Shown in pieces: positions 1 through 9,259 of a stretch of 64,000 bases of DNA. Both the position numbers and the translations under genes were made by a program. How positions within the stretch are numbered: the stretch's first letter is position 1; the number at the start of each line of letters is the position of its first letter. The notes beneath the pieces were generated by a model that was not told the DNA's origin, did not search any database, and saw only the letters and a program-made list of their open reading frames with translations. Location: positions 1-64,000 of the forward strand of contig JAOUOP010000043.1 of the NCBI GenBank assembly GCA_029880325.1, read 5' to 3'. The DNA is from Myxococcales bacterium. Its GTDB lineage: Bacteria; Myxococcota_A; Polyangia; Polyangiales; JAFGIB01.

Positions 1-47
1 ACCGGTGTCTTCTCCACGAATCGATCGAAGATCTCGGCCATCAACAT
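1..47 (-). CDS. Partial CDS, possible IS4-type transposase N-terminus (runs off the window)
   Basis: Reading the minus strand from position 47 gives an open frame starting MLMAEIFDRFVEKTP that continues past the window edge; a second ATG lies at 41. A purine-rich AGAGGG stretch sits just before the start. Many IS4-group transposases start with a similar short helix (Met, a few residues, then FxRFVExxP), so this could be the 5' end of an insertion sequence. Only 15 codons are visible, so the family call is a guess. No terminal inverted repeat can be defined on the visible side. Confidence 0.35.
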   Translation of the reverse strand, partial: MLMAEIFDRFVEKTP

Positions 48-120
48 ACCCTCTGGCTACGAGAGGCGGATCCGGGACGACAACTTTTCTACAATGAATT
101 CAATACGTTGCCACCTTGAA

Positions 121-140
121 AGGGCTGCTTCGCGAGCCCT
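121..140 (-). terminator. Weak hairpin at the 3' end of the Ser/Thr kinase gene
   Basis: AGGGCT and AGCCCT form a 6-bp stem around an 8-nt loop, overlapping the kinase stop codon. On the minus strand only three T residues follow, so this is at best a weak Rho-independent terminator. Confidence 0.25.
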
Positions 141-1359
141 AACCCGCGGTCAGGCGAAGAAACGCAACGACCAGGGCCGCGGCCACGACCAAACCACCCA
201 CGAGCCAGCGCCAGGCGCCTGCCGCCGGGCGTCCCAGCGCCTCGGGTGGTAGCGGTGGCGGAATCGAGGAGGGAACAGAAGCCGGCTGCAGCTCTTCGAT
301 CTCCTCCAGATCCTCCAGCTCGAAGCGCAGGGTGGGCGCCGAGCGCGCCTTTTCCGGAATCAGACCCGTGATCAGCGCGGTATGACCCCAGCTGTCGTCG
401 GGACCGTAGCGCAGCGCCATCAGCGCCGCGCGCATGGCCTGGGCGTTGCCGAAGCGCTCGGCCGGATCCTTGGCCATGGCCCGCAGGATGATGTCTTCCA
501 GCCGCCTGTCCATGTCCGGCCTGAACAGGCTGGGCGGCGGCGGCTTTTGGGTCATGTGCTGCATGGCCAGCTCGCGCGGTCCCCGGCCCGCAAACGGCAG
601 CCGGCCGGTGGTCAGTTCGTAGAGCATGACGCCGCAGGCGTAGAGGTCGGCCTGGGGGGAGACCGGCAGGCCGCGCGCCTGCTCGGGAGCCATGTATTCG
701 GGCGTGCCCCAAACACTGCCGATGTCGCTCATGCTGTCGGCTTGCGCGCCGGCGATCTGACCGCTGCTCTTGCGAATGCGTGCGACGCCGAAATCGCAGA
801 GCTTAGCTCGCAGTTGAAATTTGTCTCTGTCCTCACTGACGAGCACGTTGGCTGGCTTGACGTCGCGGTGGACGATGCCCGCGTCGTGCGCCGCGTCCAG
901 CGCGTTGAGCACCTGCTCCATCACATCGGTGACCCACTCGGTCGGCGGTAGCGGCGGTCGCGTAAGCCGCTGCTCGAGCGTGTCGCCTTCGAGCAGCTCC
1001 ATCACGATGAAGAGATAGCCGCCGGCGTCGCGCTCGAAGCTCAACAGCTCGACCAGGTTTGGGTGCACCATGCGCTCGGCGGCGCGCGCCTCGCGTTCGA
1101 AGGCTTCCACGATGCTGCGATCGCGGGCGTGGCGTTCGTGCAGCACCTTCACCGCCACGTCGCGGCCGTGCACCACGTCAAAGGCGCGGTAGACGCTGCC
1201 GCTGCTACCGGAGCCGATGCGCTGCTCCAGCGCGTAACGCCCGCGCAGGCGAACGCCGGCCAGGTCGTCGGAGCGTCGCGAGGGCAAGCGCTGGGATTCG
1301 GCCAGGGGACCGAGCAGCGAAGCGAGCGAAATCGAAGGCGCAGAGTGACTCGTAGACAT
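139..1359 (-). CDS. Membrane-anchored Ser/Thr protein kinase (PknB type)
   Basis: A 406-residue Hanks-type kinase that should phosphorylate Ser/Thr residues of cytoplasmic targets. The Gly-rich loop is at about 48-56, the ATP-binding Lys at 71, the catalytic loop HRDVKPAN at 164-171, DFG at 189-191 and the activation-segment end GTPEYMAPEQ near 218-227. The kinase domain spans roughly 40-310. An acidic then Pro-rich linker leads to one transmembrane helix at about 384-401 and a very short tail, so there is no PASTA or other extracellular sensor. The ATG at 1359 is preceded by GGGAG. Myxococcota carry many such kinases. The gene stands alone, and no cognate phosphatase adjoins it. Confidence 0.93.
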   Translation of the reverse strand: MSTSHSAPSISLASLLGPLAESQRLPSRRSDDLAGVRLRGRYALEQRIGSGSSGSVYRAFDVVHGRDVAVKVLHERHARDRSIVEAFEREARAAERMVHPNLVELLSFERDAGGYLFIVMELLEGDTLEQRLTRPPLPPTEWVTDVMEQVLNALDAAHDAGIVHRDVKPANVLVSEDRDKFQLRAKLCDFGVARIRKSSGQIAGAQADSMSDIGSVWGTPEYMAPEQARGLPVSPQADLYACGVMLYELTTGRLPFAGRGPRELAMQHMTQKPPPPSLFRPDMDRRLEDIILRAMAKDPAERFGNAQAMRAALMALRYGPDDSWGHTALITGLIPEKARSAPTLRFELEDLEEIEELQPASVPSSIPPPLPPEALGRPAAGAWRWLVGGLVVAAALVVAFLRLTAG

Positions 1360-1552
1360 GGTGCGCGGGCTCCCACCGCGGTCGCAACACCGGTTGGCTG
1401 GTTGTTACCTCCGCTGAGGCCTTACGGCAAGCTCCCAAACTCAGCGGGGAAACGTCTGATACGGCAAAAGTGGGCCAGCAGTGGAAATTTCTGTCAATTC
1501 GACGGGGTGCAAGCTTTGTACAGGACGGATTGGGAGCGCCCCTGCGTTCCAG

Positions 1553-2848
1553 TTAACGCAAATCTTCGAGCACCTCCCAAAAAGTCGGGAAGGTCTTCGC
1601 GGTGCAGCCCGGGTCGCGGATCTCGATGCCCGGTGCGCGTAGCCCCAGCACCGCGAAGCTCATGGCCATGCGGTGGTCCTCGTAGGTCTCCACCGCGCCG
1701 GGCCGGGGCATTCCCGGGTGGATGCACAGGCCGTCCTCTTCTTCGTCAGCGCGCACGCCCAGGCGCCCCAGCTCGCGCACCATGGCGCCGATGCGGTCGG
1801 TTTCCTTGCGGCGGATGAAGCCGATGCCCGTGATGCGCGTGGGGGTGCTGGCGAAGGGCGCGACCACCGCCAGTGTTTGGGCCACGTCCGAAAGATCGGC
1901 CATGTCCACCTCGATGCCCCGCAGGCCGCCGTCCTCGGGGCGCGGGCCGCGCAGCTCGGTGAAATCAGTGCCCTGCTCGAGCTGGCAGCCCATGCGCTCG
2001 AGCACCTGGCAGAGGCCCAGGTCACCCTGTAGCGACTGGCTGCCCAGGCCTTCCACCCGCACCCGGCCACCGCAGACGGCTGCGGCCGCGAAGAAATAGG
2101 AGGCGCCCGAGGCGTCGGGCTCCACGCGGTAGTGCTGCCCCCGGTAGTGCTGTCCGGGGGCGACGTGGAAGCTCTGCGCCGAGGGGCAGTCGACCTGCAC
2201 GCCGAAGCTCGCCATGGCCTGGCGCGTGATCTCCAGGTAGGGCCGCGACACCAGCTTGCCCTCGACCTCGAGCTGGAGGCCGTCGCGCATGTGGGGGGCG
2301 CTGAGCAACAGCCCCGTGATGTACTGGCTGCTGAGGTGGCCGGGCACGCGCACGCGACCCCCGCGCAGGCCCCGGCCAAGTACCCGCAGTGGTACGCAGC
2401 CCTCGCGTCCGAGGCATTCGACCTCGCCGCCGAGTTCGGAGATGGCGTCGAGCAGGGGATGGATCGGGCGCTCGTGCATGCGTGGGACGCCGTCGACTTC
2501 GTAGCGGCCGTGGCCCAGGGCCATCATCACGGTGATAAAGCGCGCGGTGGTGCCCGAGTTGCCGACGTAGACGCTCGCGGCTTCGGCCGGGATGCGCCCG
2601 TCGCAGCCGCTGACCTCGAAGCGCGCGCCCGGCTCGTCCTCGATGACCTCGATGCCCAAGGCGCGCAGGCCCGAGGCCATGTGGCGGGTGTCGTCGCTGT
2701 AGAGGGCGCCCTCGAGGGTGGAGCGGCCGCGGGCCAGGGCTGCGAGCAAAAGCGCCCGGTTGGTGTAGCTCTTGGAGCCCGGAACCTGCACCATGGCGTC
2801 GAGCGGCGCGGTCAGTGGTTGGATTGGAAGGGGGTCCGGAAACGACAC
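1553..2848 (-). CDS. aroA: 3-phosphoshikimate 1-carboxyvinyltransferase (EPSP synthase)
   Basis: This cytosolic enzyme transfers the enolpyruvyl group of PEP to shikimate 3-phosphate, the sixth step of the shikimate pathway to chorismate. At 431 residues it has family length. Signatures in order are PGSKSYTNRALLLAAL near the N-terminus, NSGTTARF, RMHERPIHPLLDAI, the C-terminal RRKETDRIGAM and DHRMAMSFAVLG. The start is GTG at 2848, with the S3P/PEP-binding Lys about 25 residues in. No other aro gene adjoins it. About 190 bp of non-coding sequence separates its stop from the kinase start, so the two are probably separate units. Confidence 0.95.
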   Translation of the reverse strand: MSFPDPLPIQPLTAPLDAMVQVPGSKSYTNRALLLAALARGRSTLEGALYSDDTRHMASGLRALGIEVIEDEPGARFEVSGCDGRIPAEAASVYVGNSGTTARFITVMMALGHGRYEVDGVPRMHERPIHPLLDAISELGGEVECLGREGCVPLRVLGRGLRGGRVRVPGHLSSQYITGLLLSAPHMRDGLQLEVEGKLVSRPYLEITRQAMASFGVQVDCPSAQSFHVAPGQHYRGQHYRVEPDASGASYFFAAAAVCGGRVRVEGLGSQSLQGDLGLCQVLERMGCQLEQGTDFTELRGPRPEDGGLRGIEVDMADLSDVAQTLAVVAPFASTPTRITGIGFIRRKETDRIGAMVRELGRLGVRADEEEDGLCIHPGMPRPGAVETYEDHRMAMSFAVLGLRAPGIEIRDPGCTAKTFPTFWEVLEDLR

Positions 2849-2948
2849 GGCCGCGAGCCTAGCACACGCGGTTCAGGCGTGGAGGGCTCGCGGCCGGGGG
2901 TGGTGTCGGGCCGCCGCGCGCGGGCTGCCCAGTGACGCAGGCCGATGC

Positions 2949-4358
2949 TCAGAAGCCGAAGCCACCGCCGCAGGTGAAGGCGTCCATCGGGTAGTAGCGG
3001 GCGAAGTTGAAACACATCTCGTCGGCGCTGCTGTCGCCAAAGGTGATGGTGCGATCGGTATTGTTTTCGTAGACGCAGGTGACGCGCACCTTATCCCCGT
3101 CGTTGAGGACCGCATCCACGGGCGTGATGTGCTGGTCTTCCCAGTTGAAGGGGGCGTCTTCCACGACCTCGACGCTGCCGTTGGCGCGCACGATCTCGAG
3201 CTTGGCGTACACACCGTAGGAGTGCATGTGCGGCGAGCTGGTGATCAAGTGGACCTGCTCGCTGGCGTTGACCGTGCAGGTGGAGACATTTTCGACGCGG
3301 CCGCCGGGCGGCACCGTGGCGTTGCCCGAAAACATGTAGGTGGTCGCCGTGTTGGGCTTGAGGTCGCGGGTGATGCAGACCTCGAGGCCGCTGTCATCGA
3401 GCTCGGCTTCGGTGTTGCCCACGTTGTAGTAGTGCATGTTCAGGCGGAAGTTGCCGCTGGTCGGCATGTGCACGCCCACGCCCTCGGGGAAGGTCTCCAT
3501 CGGCTTGCCGGGCGACCAGCTGGTGACGAAGTCCAAAAGACCGGAGTAGAGGATCCAGTGGTGCACCACGCGGGCATTGTTGGTGATGGGCCGGATCGCC
3601 AGCGCTTGCACCGCGCCGCTGCCCTGGCCAGCCCACGGCACCGGAACGCTGATGTCGATGTTCAGCTCGGCTCCGGCCGGCACCCGGTAGGGGCCGCCAG
3701 CGCCGTCGTGGGCGCGGATCTCGTAGCGCTCCTGGCAGTCGGCGGGCCACACGACTTCACCCTCGGTGAGGCTCGCTGGCGGCGGCGCCAGGATGTCCTC
3801 GCTGCAGCCGGCGACGGCGTTGGGTGCGCCCGCGGCCAGCCAGGCGTCGAGCGTTCCCATCTGCTCGGTGGTTAGCGGCGTCTGGCTGAGCGGCGGCATC
3901 GGGCTCTGGGTGTCGTGGATGCGCACGCCCACGAGCTGGCTTACCGTGCTGCTGGGGTCGCTGATGGCCGGCGCCAGCAGGTCCTCGTAGCTGACCAGCG
4001 GCATCGGCGCGCCACCCACAAGCTGCTCGCCGTGGCAGCCCTGGCAGGAGGTGCGGAAAACACTGAGTGCGTCGCAGAAGGGATCGCCCGCGCCTGCGGC
4101 CATGGAGGTGTCGACCGGCACCGGCATGGGCTGGGCGCCGGTGGTGTCGGTGAGCGTATTGGTACCCACCGGTGCCGCACCACCGGCCGCGCCGGTGTTG
4201 AAGACATTGTTGGCGGGGCTGTTGGTGACGATGGGCACGGGGTCGCCCGGGTTGACACCACTGCCGTCGTTCGAGTCGGAACAACCGCTCCAGGCCAGCA
4301 GCAGGACGCAGGCTGCAAGCCCGCCGATTCGAGTTGCTACCAATCGCTCGCTATTCAT
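2949..4358 (-). CDS. Lipoprotein fusing a cytochrome c motif to a copper type II monooxygenase domain
   Basis: A 469-residue exported protein starting at ATG 4358, with AGGAG 8 nt upstream. A signal peptide ends in a lipobox at Cys 26, followed by a low-complexity Asn/Gly/Thr linker. One c-type heme site, CQGCH, is at 105-109. The C-terminal half resembles the copper type II ascorbate-dependent monooxygenase fold (PHM/DBH family). HHW at 266-268 would be the first copper site and HMH at 377-379 with Met 448 in DEMC the second. Such enzymes hydroxylate C-H bonds using O2; the heme may supply electrons (inference). The substrate is unknown. An MbnP/MbnH cluster starts about 1.7 kb away and is also copper-related. 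Confidence 0.75.
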   Translation of the reverse strand: MNSERLVATRIGGLAACVLLLAWSGCSDSNDGSGVNPGDPVPIVTNSPANNVFNTGAAGGAAPVGTNTLTDTTGAQPMPVPVDTSMAAGAGDPFCDALSVFRTSCQGCHGEQLVGGAPMPLVSYEDLLAPAISDPSSTVSQLVGVRIHDTQSPMPPLSQTPLTTEQMGTLDAWLAAGAPNAVAGCSEDILAPPPASLTEGEVVWPADCQERYEIRAHDGAGGPYRVPAGAELNIDISVPVPWAGQGSGAVQALAIRPITNNARVVHHWILYSGLLDFVTSWSPGKPMETFPEGVGVHMPTSGNFRLNMHYYNVGNTEAELDDSGLEVCITRDLKPNTATTYMFSGNATVPPGGRVENVSTCTVNASEQVHLITSSPHMHSYGVYAKLEIVRANGSVEVVEDAPFNWEDQHITPVDAVLNDGDKVRVTCVYENNTDRTITFGDSSADEMCFNFARYYPMDAFTCGGGFGF

Positions 4359-4795
4359 TCTTCGACTCCTGGTCTTCCGCGTGAACCAGCGGTGCGCGGG
4401 TCGCGAGGGGCTGGGGGGGCAATCGCGCCGCCCGCCCAAACCCCACCATCCAGCTGCACTCACGCCGCCGAACACCGAGATTAACTTTCACCACATCACC
4501 ACGGCACACCCACCGAGGCTCCATTTAAGGGTCAGGTGCGCCCGCAGTCAACGTCCGGTCGGCTTTTTCAACGTTTTACATCCGCCACGGATTCCAGCGA
4601 GTCCGTGATTTAGCTCTTAGTGAAAGCGAACCCCCGAAAGCTGGTGCGAAGCACCGGACCGATCCGGACAAAAGCGCGCATTCGTATTTTTTTTTCAAGA
4701 AACGGGAACGGTCGTCCGCCGCATTCAAACCCCGTTTGGTGACATGCGGTACCGACCGCTGAACCACAGCGGCCAGTGGTGGCTGCCCGATGCCG
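4359..4795. other. 437-bp non-coding stretch upstream of the copper monooxygenase
   Basis: I see no convincing gene here. It holds two adjacent short hairpins, GGTGC/GCACC at 4643-4655 and CCGGA/TCCGG at 4654-4667, a run of nine T at 4687-4695, and a perfect 6-bp stem CCGCTG/CAGCGG at 4756-4772 just after the stop of the AgmX-like gene. The last could help end that transcript, but no T tract follows. The promoter of the monooxygenase gene should lie in this stretch; I could not identify clear -10/-35 boxes. Confidence 0.4.
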
Positions 4796-5662
4796 TCAGC
4801 GAAGCTCGAAGCGCACCTTGCTGCGGCGCTTGACCCGCGGCAGCTTCCAGCTGGCGACCTGCTCGAGAACGCAGTCGAGTTTGGCCCGCGCCTTGGCCTT
4901 GCCACGCGTGGCGACTGCTCCGAGCGACGTGATCTTGCCGCGGGGGCTCACGTAGGCGGTGACGGCGTAGCGATTGCGGCGGCGGGCGAGCTGGCAGCTC
5001 TTGTAGACCTCGCGGCTTTGCTTCTTCAGCAGCTTCTTGAGCTCTGCGGCATCCATGGGCTCGGCCTCGCGGTAGGCGGGCTCGACGCTCATGCCCCAGA
5101 AGAAGTCGCGCGTGAGCATGCGCCCGGCCGGCTGCGGGAAGCGGGTGCCGCTGAGCACGCCGGTCAAGCAGCCCTCGAGCTCGTGATGCCCGATGTCGCT
5201 CTCGACTGCGCGCACGTCGGTGGGCTGGCCCTCGGGGTCGACTTTGAAAGCGAAGCGGATGCTGCCGGCCACCCAGCGCGCCGAACGGCGGCCCTGTTCG
5301 ATGCAGCCGAAGAGCGCCCCGTGCTGGGCGTCCATGGTCTGCACCACGTCGTCGTGGTTGAGGGTGCCCCGCAGCCCCCGCACGCTCTTGTCCTGCGACC
5401 GCCCGGCCGGTTTTTGAGGACCACCGGGCGCCGGTGTCGTTGCCGTGGCCGTTTCCGTCCCCCCTCCCGCCTCTCCCCCCGTTGTTATGGGAGTGGAGGT
5501 GGCCTGGGACTCGGCCGCGGGGTTTTGGGGAGGTGCTGCCGCGGCTGCCGGCGGCTGCCGGGCCTGGCTGCCGCCGCAGGCGACGAGCGCCCAGCAGGCC
5601 AGCGAAAGCCAGCCATAGAGCGCTGCTCGATCGGACCCGGGATGCTCGCGGTGGTGGTTCAT
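4796..5662 (-). CDS. AgmX/PglI C-terminal domain lipoprotein
   Basis: A 288-residue predicted lipoprotein. The ATG at 5662 gives a signal sequence ending in a lipobox (LVACGGS), then a long Ala/Pro/Thr-rich spacer. The folded part starts near GLRGTLNHDDVVQTM and carries the pattern of the AgmX/PglI C-terminal domain: a CIEQG cysteine, GSIRFAFKVDPEGQP, then a Cys before FPQPAG. A second, weaker half-repeat follows (CQLARRRNRYAVTAYVSPRGKI). In Myxococcus these domains occur in gliding-motility proteins, but they are widespread in this phylum in unrelated contexts, so no motility role can be inferred. An in-frame start at 5695 lacks a signal-like beginning. Confidence 0.7.
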   Translation of the reverse strand: MNHHREHPGSDRAALYGWLSLACWALVACGGSQARQPPAAAAAPPQNPAAESQATSTPITTGGEAGGGTETATATTPAPGGPQKPAGRSQDKSVRGLRGTLNHDDVVQTMDAQHGALFGCIEQGRRSARWVAGSIRFAFKVDPEGQPTDVRAVESDIGHHELEGCLTGVLSGTRFPQPAGRMLTRDFFWGMSVEPAYREAEPMDAAELKKLLKKQSREVYKSCQLARRRNRYAVTAYVSPRGKITSLGAVATRGKAKARAKLDCVLEQVASWKLPRVKRRSKVRFELR

Positions 5663-6033
5663 ACTCACGCGGATTGCGGGCACCCAGGATATCACGCGCT
5701 GACGCCGTTTCGGGCCGCTTCACAGCGCTCGGACCGTAGATCACTCCCACATCGCCGATATCGCCGACATCGCCATGCACCTCGCACAAAGTTTTTTCAA
5801 AATGCGCCGAACCTCAGCGCACCCATGTCCTGAAGACTGGTGAGAGACGGCGGCGAAGGCCGCTGCTTCGGGTTTCGGTTGCTGTGCGACGCGTGGCGGG
5901 TCAGGCGCGCTTGACTCGTGGTGAGTCGGTGGCGCGGCCTCGTACTCGCGCCCCTGTCGCCGTGCGCCGGCGTTCCTCGCCAGCTTTCATCCCCCCTTGG
6001 CCGGGGCGATCCGGCAGTACGGAGATCCAACCC
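5663..6033. other. 371-bp divergent intergenic region
   Basis: It lies between two outward-reading lipoprotein genes and should hold both promoters. I see three copies of ATCGCCGA-like 9-bp units at 5750-5777 and the inverted repeat GACTC-GTGGT-GAGTC at 5913-5927. The latter overlaps TTGACT, a fair -35 hexamer, but no -10 hexamer sits at the right distance. No gene is supported. Confidence 0.35.
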
Positions 6034-7998
6034 ATGAATCATTTGCGCCCGCTCGTGTGCCTGTTGGCGCTGTTGCCCATGCTGGGCTGCGGTGACGAGG
6101 TCAGCCACCACGACGAAGGCATCAGCGACGATGACCGTCAGTTGCTCGAAGCAATTGCGAGCGATGTGGCTGCCCTGGAACCCGGAGGCGATGGTTTTGC
6201 AAGCGACGACCGCAACACGCTCCACGGCATTTCCCAGGAAGTGGCAGATCTGGGTGGCGGCGCGGGCAGCTTCGCCGACGCAGATCGCGCTCTGCTGGCG
6301 TCGATCGCCGCGGACGTGGCGCCGGCAGCTGCGATCGACAGCGACGAAAGCTGCCATGCCGTGGTGCCCGGCCTGGAAGTGGCTGGCGCCGATGGCGGCT
6401 ACCGCGTGCGCCTGACCAGCAGCAATCCCCCCGTGCACGCCACCGGCATGTACGAGTGGGCGATTCAGATTCTCGATGCCGACTACGCGCCCGTCAGCGG
6501 CGCCAAGGTGACGGTCGAGACCTGGATGCCCGCCCACGATCATGGCAGCACGGCGGTGAACGTCACCGATGCCGGCAGCGGTGGCGTGTACACCCTGACG
6601 GGTCTGAACTTCGTCATGGATGGTCTGTGGGAAGTGCGCATCGGCATCGAAAACGACGGCACCTCGGACGAGGTCGTGATCAACACCTGCGTCGGTCAGA
6701 CGCCAAGCATGGAGACGTTCGCCGGCCGCGCCGTCTACGTCTTCAGCCATGACGGCGACAGGGCGATGATGGCGATCATCGACGTCGACACCATGGGCCT
6801 GGTCAAGGAGATGCAAGTCAACGACGCCGGTTCCTGGTCCGACGCCATGGCCAGCCCCGACGGCAGCAGGGTCTTCGTCAACGACCGGCAGAACGGCCAG
6901 GTGCACGTGATCGACGCGGGCATGCAGATGGTCGTCAAGTCGCTCGATATCGGACCCTCGCCCGTGCATATGTTCAACCCCAATCACGGCTCCGAGATCT
7001 GGTCCCACGCGGACGCCCAGGGCGCCTTCTACGCCATCGACATCGACAGCCTGGCGGTCAAGGGTCCGGTGACGGCGGCCCTGGGCATGACCGGCCACGG
7101 CAAGCTGCTCTACGACCCGGCCATCGCGCCCAGGGCCTACGCCACCAACACGGCCGACGCCGCGGCCTTCCCCATCGATTTGGACCGCAAAACCGTCGGC
7201 TACCAGATCAAGCTCTGCGAGAGCGATGCACCGAAGCCCTGCGCATCCGACGGCGATTGCAGCGACGAGGGCGACAGCTGCGACATCGGCGGCAGCGACA
7301 CCTGCGGCACCACCACCCACAAGGTCGGCGGTACCCACGACGAGGCGATCTCGCCCTTCAACGGCTACGCCTATTTTCAGTGCAGCGGCGGATCCCCCGG
7401 CTATGCCCTGGTCGACACCGCGACCGACGCGGTGGTGGCGGACATGGTCGAAGACCTCAGCGGCAGCGCCGCCATGTCGGCCGACCACCGCTTCATTCTG
7501 TTGCTGAAGGGCGACGACGTGCACGTGCTCGACACCATGAACGACTCGAGTCTCGAGGATGCCCTCACCCCGGACGTGAGCTTCAGCATGGGCGAAGGCA
7601 GCGCGCCGGCCGCCCGCGGCGTTCACTCCTTCGTACCCGGCGGCAACTACAACGACTTGAAGATGATCGTTCCGCAGACCGGTGGCACCAAGGTCTGGAT
7701 CCTGAACATGGCCATGATCGGCATGATCAACGCCATGCCCGACCACGCCCGCACCGAGGTCGAGGTCGGTGCCCTGACCGCGCCCGAGGGCGCCTCCCAC
7801 TTCAACCGCCGCGGCGTGGTGGCCGGGCATTACTTCTTCACCATGAGTGATGCGGGCATCGTTCCGGTCAACCTCATGGACGGGACCGCCGGCGACCCCA
7901 TCGTCATCCAGGGGCTACCGCAGCGCTTCGCCTACGCCGACAACGCTGGCGCTGTCGACGCCAGCGGCGGTGGCGACGGCTCCGGCCACGCGCACTGA
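6034..7998 (+). CDS. Lipoprotein with YtkA/FixH-like domain and YVTN-type beta-propeller
   Basis: A 654-residue exported lipoprotein with GGAGA upstream of ATG 6034 and lipobox LPMLGC. After two helical segments comes an Ig-like domain with VETWMPAHDHGS, typical of YtkA/FixH-like domains in metal or redox settings. The C-terminal two thirds have the rhythm of a YVTN beta-propeller (repeated blades with VFVNDR, VHVIDAG, YAIDIDSL, WILNMAM), plus a Cys-rich insertion near residues 400-430. It ends in a His-containing tail GSGHAH. It is 231 bp upstream of the mbnP-like gene on the same strand, and propeller proteins often accompany this pair. Ligand unknown; a copper-related periplasmic role is inferred. 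Confidence 0.65.
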   Translation: MNHLRPLVCLLALLPMLGCGDEVSHHDEGISDDDRQLLEAIASDVAALEPGGDGFASDDRNTLHGISQEVADLGGGAGSFADADRALLASIAADVAPAAAIDSDESCHAVVPGLEVAGADGGYRVRLTSSNPPVHATGMYEWAIQILDADYAPVSGAKVTVETWMPAHDHGSTAVNVTDAGSGGVYTLTGLNFVMDGLWEVRIGIENDGTSDEVVINTCVGQTPSMETFAGRAVYVFSHDGDRAMMAIIDVDTMGLVKEMQVNDAGSWSDAMASPDGSRVFVNDRQNGQVHVIDAGMQMVVKSLDIGPSPVHMFNPNHGSEIWSHADAQGAFYAIDIDSLAVKGPVTAALGMTGHGKLLYDPAIAPRAYATNTADAAAFPIDLDRKTVGYQIKLCESDAPKPCASDGDCSDEGDSCDIGGSDTCGTTTHKVGGTHDEAISPFNGYAYFQCSGGSPGYALVDTATDAVVADMVEDLSGSAAMSADHRFILLLKGDDVHVLDTMNDSSLEDALTPDVSFSMGEGSAPAARGVHSFVPGGNYNDLKMIVPQTGGTKVWILNMAMIGMINAMPDHARTEVEVGALTAPEGASHFNRRGVVAGHYFFTMSDAGIVPVNLMDGTAGDPIVIQGLPQRFAYADNAGAVDASGGGDGSGHAH

Positions 7999-8229
7999 GA
8001 GCCCTGTGACTCTCACACCCCACGATAACCACACCAACGCAGGGGGATCCCCGCCGTTGCCCTCGAACACCCGGGGCAGGGCGGCGGGCTCCGGCTCCGA
8101 GGCTGTGATCGAGTCCCGGGGGCAGCCAGGTGCAAAGGAGGCGGCCGAGGCGACGGGGCCGAAGCTGTCGGGCCAAGACGCCGCCCACGTCTCGGCCTTT
8201 GTCTTCCACTATTTCCACCGAGCGAGGCC

Positions 8230-9252
8230 ATGCACACGCGAGTCCGATTCGCCTTCCCGATGATGCTCTTGGCCCTGGCCTGTAGCGACGGCTCGCGGGC
8301 CGGCAAGGCCGATGCCGGCAGCGGCGGCGCCTCCAGCAGCGGGGCGATCCGGGATGCCGCAGCGCCTGTCTTCTTCACGCCGGACGCCGAAGTGCTCGCC
8401 GACGAGGGCGAAGGCTTTGTCCTGGAAGTGCCCGACGCATCGGTCGCCATGGCCGAAGAGGAAGCGGAAGTCGATGCGCTGGCCGGACTCTCGCCCATCG
8501 AGCTCCACTTCGACGTGCGCGTGGGCGAGCAGAGCTTGCGCTGCGGTGAACGCTTCGGGCCCATCGGCGAGGACGGGCTTCAGGCCGAACTCCTGCACCT
8601 GCGCTTCTATTTGCACGACCTCTATCTGATCGGCGCCGACGGCAAGGGCCAGGAGATCACGCTGGCCGAGGACGGGCGCTTCCAACACGACGGCGTGGCG
8701 CTGCTCGACTTCGAGGATGGCTCGGGGCGTTGCGAAGAAAGCGGTAACGTCTCCGAAAACCATCGCATCGTCGGCGGTGTGCCCGCGGGCAACTACGTGG
8801 GTCTGGCCTTCAAGGTGGGCGTGCCCGAGGCCTACAATCACGAAGACCCCACCGAGGCCGCGCCGCCGCTGGACCTGCTGCCCATGCACTGGAGCTGGGC
8901 CGACGGATATAAATTCCTGCGTATCGACGCGCGCGAGCAGGGTGGAACTTCCTTCAACATCCACCTGGGCAGCACCTACTGCAACTTCGACGAAAGCCTT
9001 GGCCGGGTTCGCTGCGAGCGTGCAAACCGCGCCGAGGTGGTCTTCAAGGCCTTCGACCCGGCCCGCGAGCGCGTGGTGCTCGACTACGGGACGCTGCTCG
9101 AGGGCATCGATGTGGTCGCCGAGACCCCCGGCTGCATCGCCGGCGGAACGCCCTGGATCTGCCAGCCGCTGATGGCGGCCTTCGGCATCGACCACGCCAC
9201 GGGCACCGCCGACCCCGAACTCCAGCGGGCCTTCTTCGCCGAAGAGAGGTGA
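8230..9252 (+). CDS. MbnP-family copper-binding lipoprotein ('metallo-mystery pair', partner of MbnH)
   Basis: A 340-residue lipoprotein with lipobox Cys 18. The core has the MbnP signature: a beta-strand start IELHFDVRVG near 90, paired cysteines (105, 168, 251, 262, 302, 311), GNYVGLAFKVGVP, and the conserved PMHWSWADGYKF segment with Trp 221 and Trp 223. In studied methanotroph pairs MbnP binds copper, and the diheme enzyme MbnH oxidises an MbnP tryptophan to kynurenine. The likely target here is in the HWSW segment (inference). The mbnH-like gene starts 7 nt after the stop, which indicates co-transcription. No methanobactin precursor or biosynthesis gene is present. Confidence 0.85.
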   Translation: MHTRVRFAFPMMLLALACSDGSRAGKADAGSGGASSSGAIRDAAAPVFFTPDAEVLADEGEGFVLEVPDASVAMAEEEAEVDALAGLSPIELHFDVRVGEQSLRCGERFGPIGEDGLQAELLHLRFYLHDLYLIGADGKGQEITLAEDGRFQHDGVALLDFEDGSGRCEESGNVSENHRIVGGVPAGNYVGLAFKVGVPEAYNHEDPTEAAPPLDLLPMHWSWADGYKFLRIDAREQGGTSFNIHLGSTYCNFDESLGRVRCERANRAEVVFKAFDPARERVVLDYGTLLEGIDVVAETPGCIAGGTPWICQPLMAAFGIDHATGTADPELQRAFFAEER

Positions 9253-9259
9253 GTTCCAG

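Noticed and set aside
1463-1477. Sigma-54-like site (TGGCCCACTTTTGC on the minus strand) upstream of the kinase gene
   Set aside because: The spacing between the GG and GC elements is one base short and the AC of the -24 box is not matched.
5797-7830. A 677-codon minus-strand frame antisense to the propeller lipoprotein
   Set aside because: It mirrors the real gene through GC-rich third positions; the translation is His/Val/Asp/Ala-rich with no domain, and the plus-strand gene has a signal peptide and family features.
8090-8170. Fragments resembling a cobalamin riboswitch ahead of the mbnP-like gene
   Set aside because: Short stretches such as CTGTGATCGAGTC and GCCAGGTGC look familiar, but there is no proper B12 box and the conserved order is not met.
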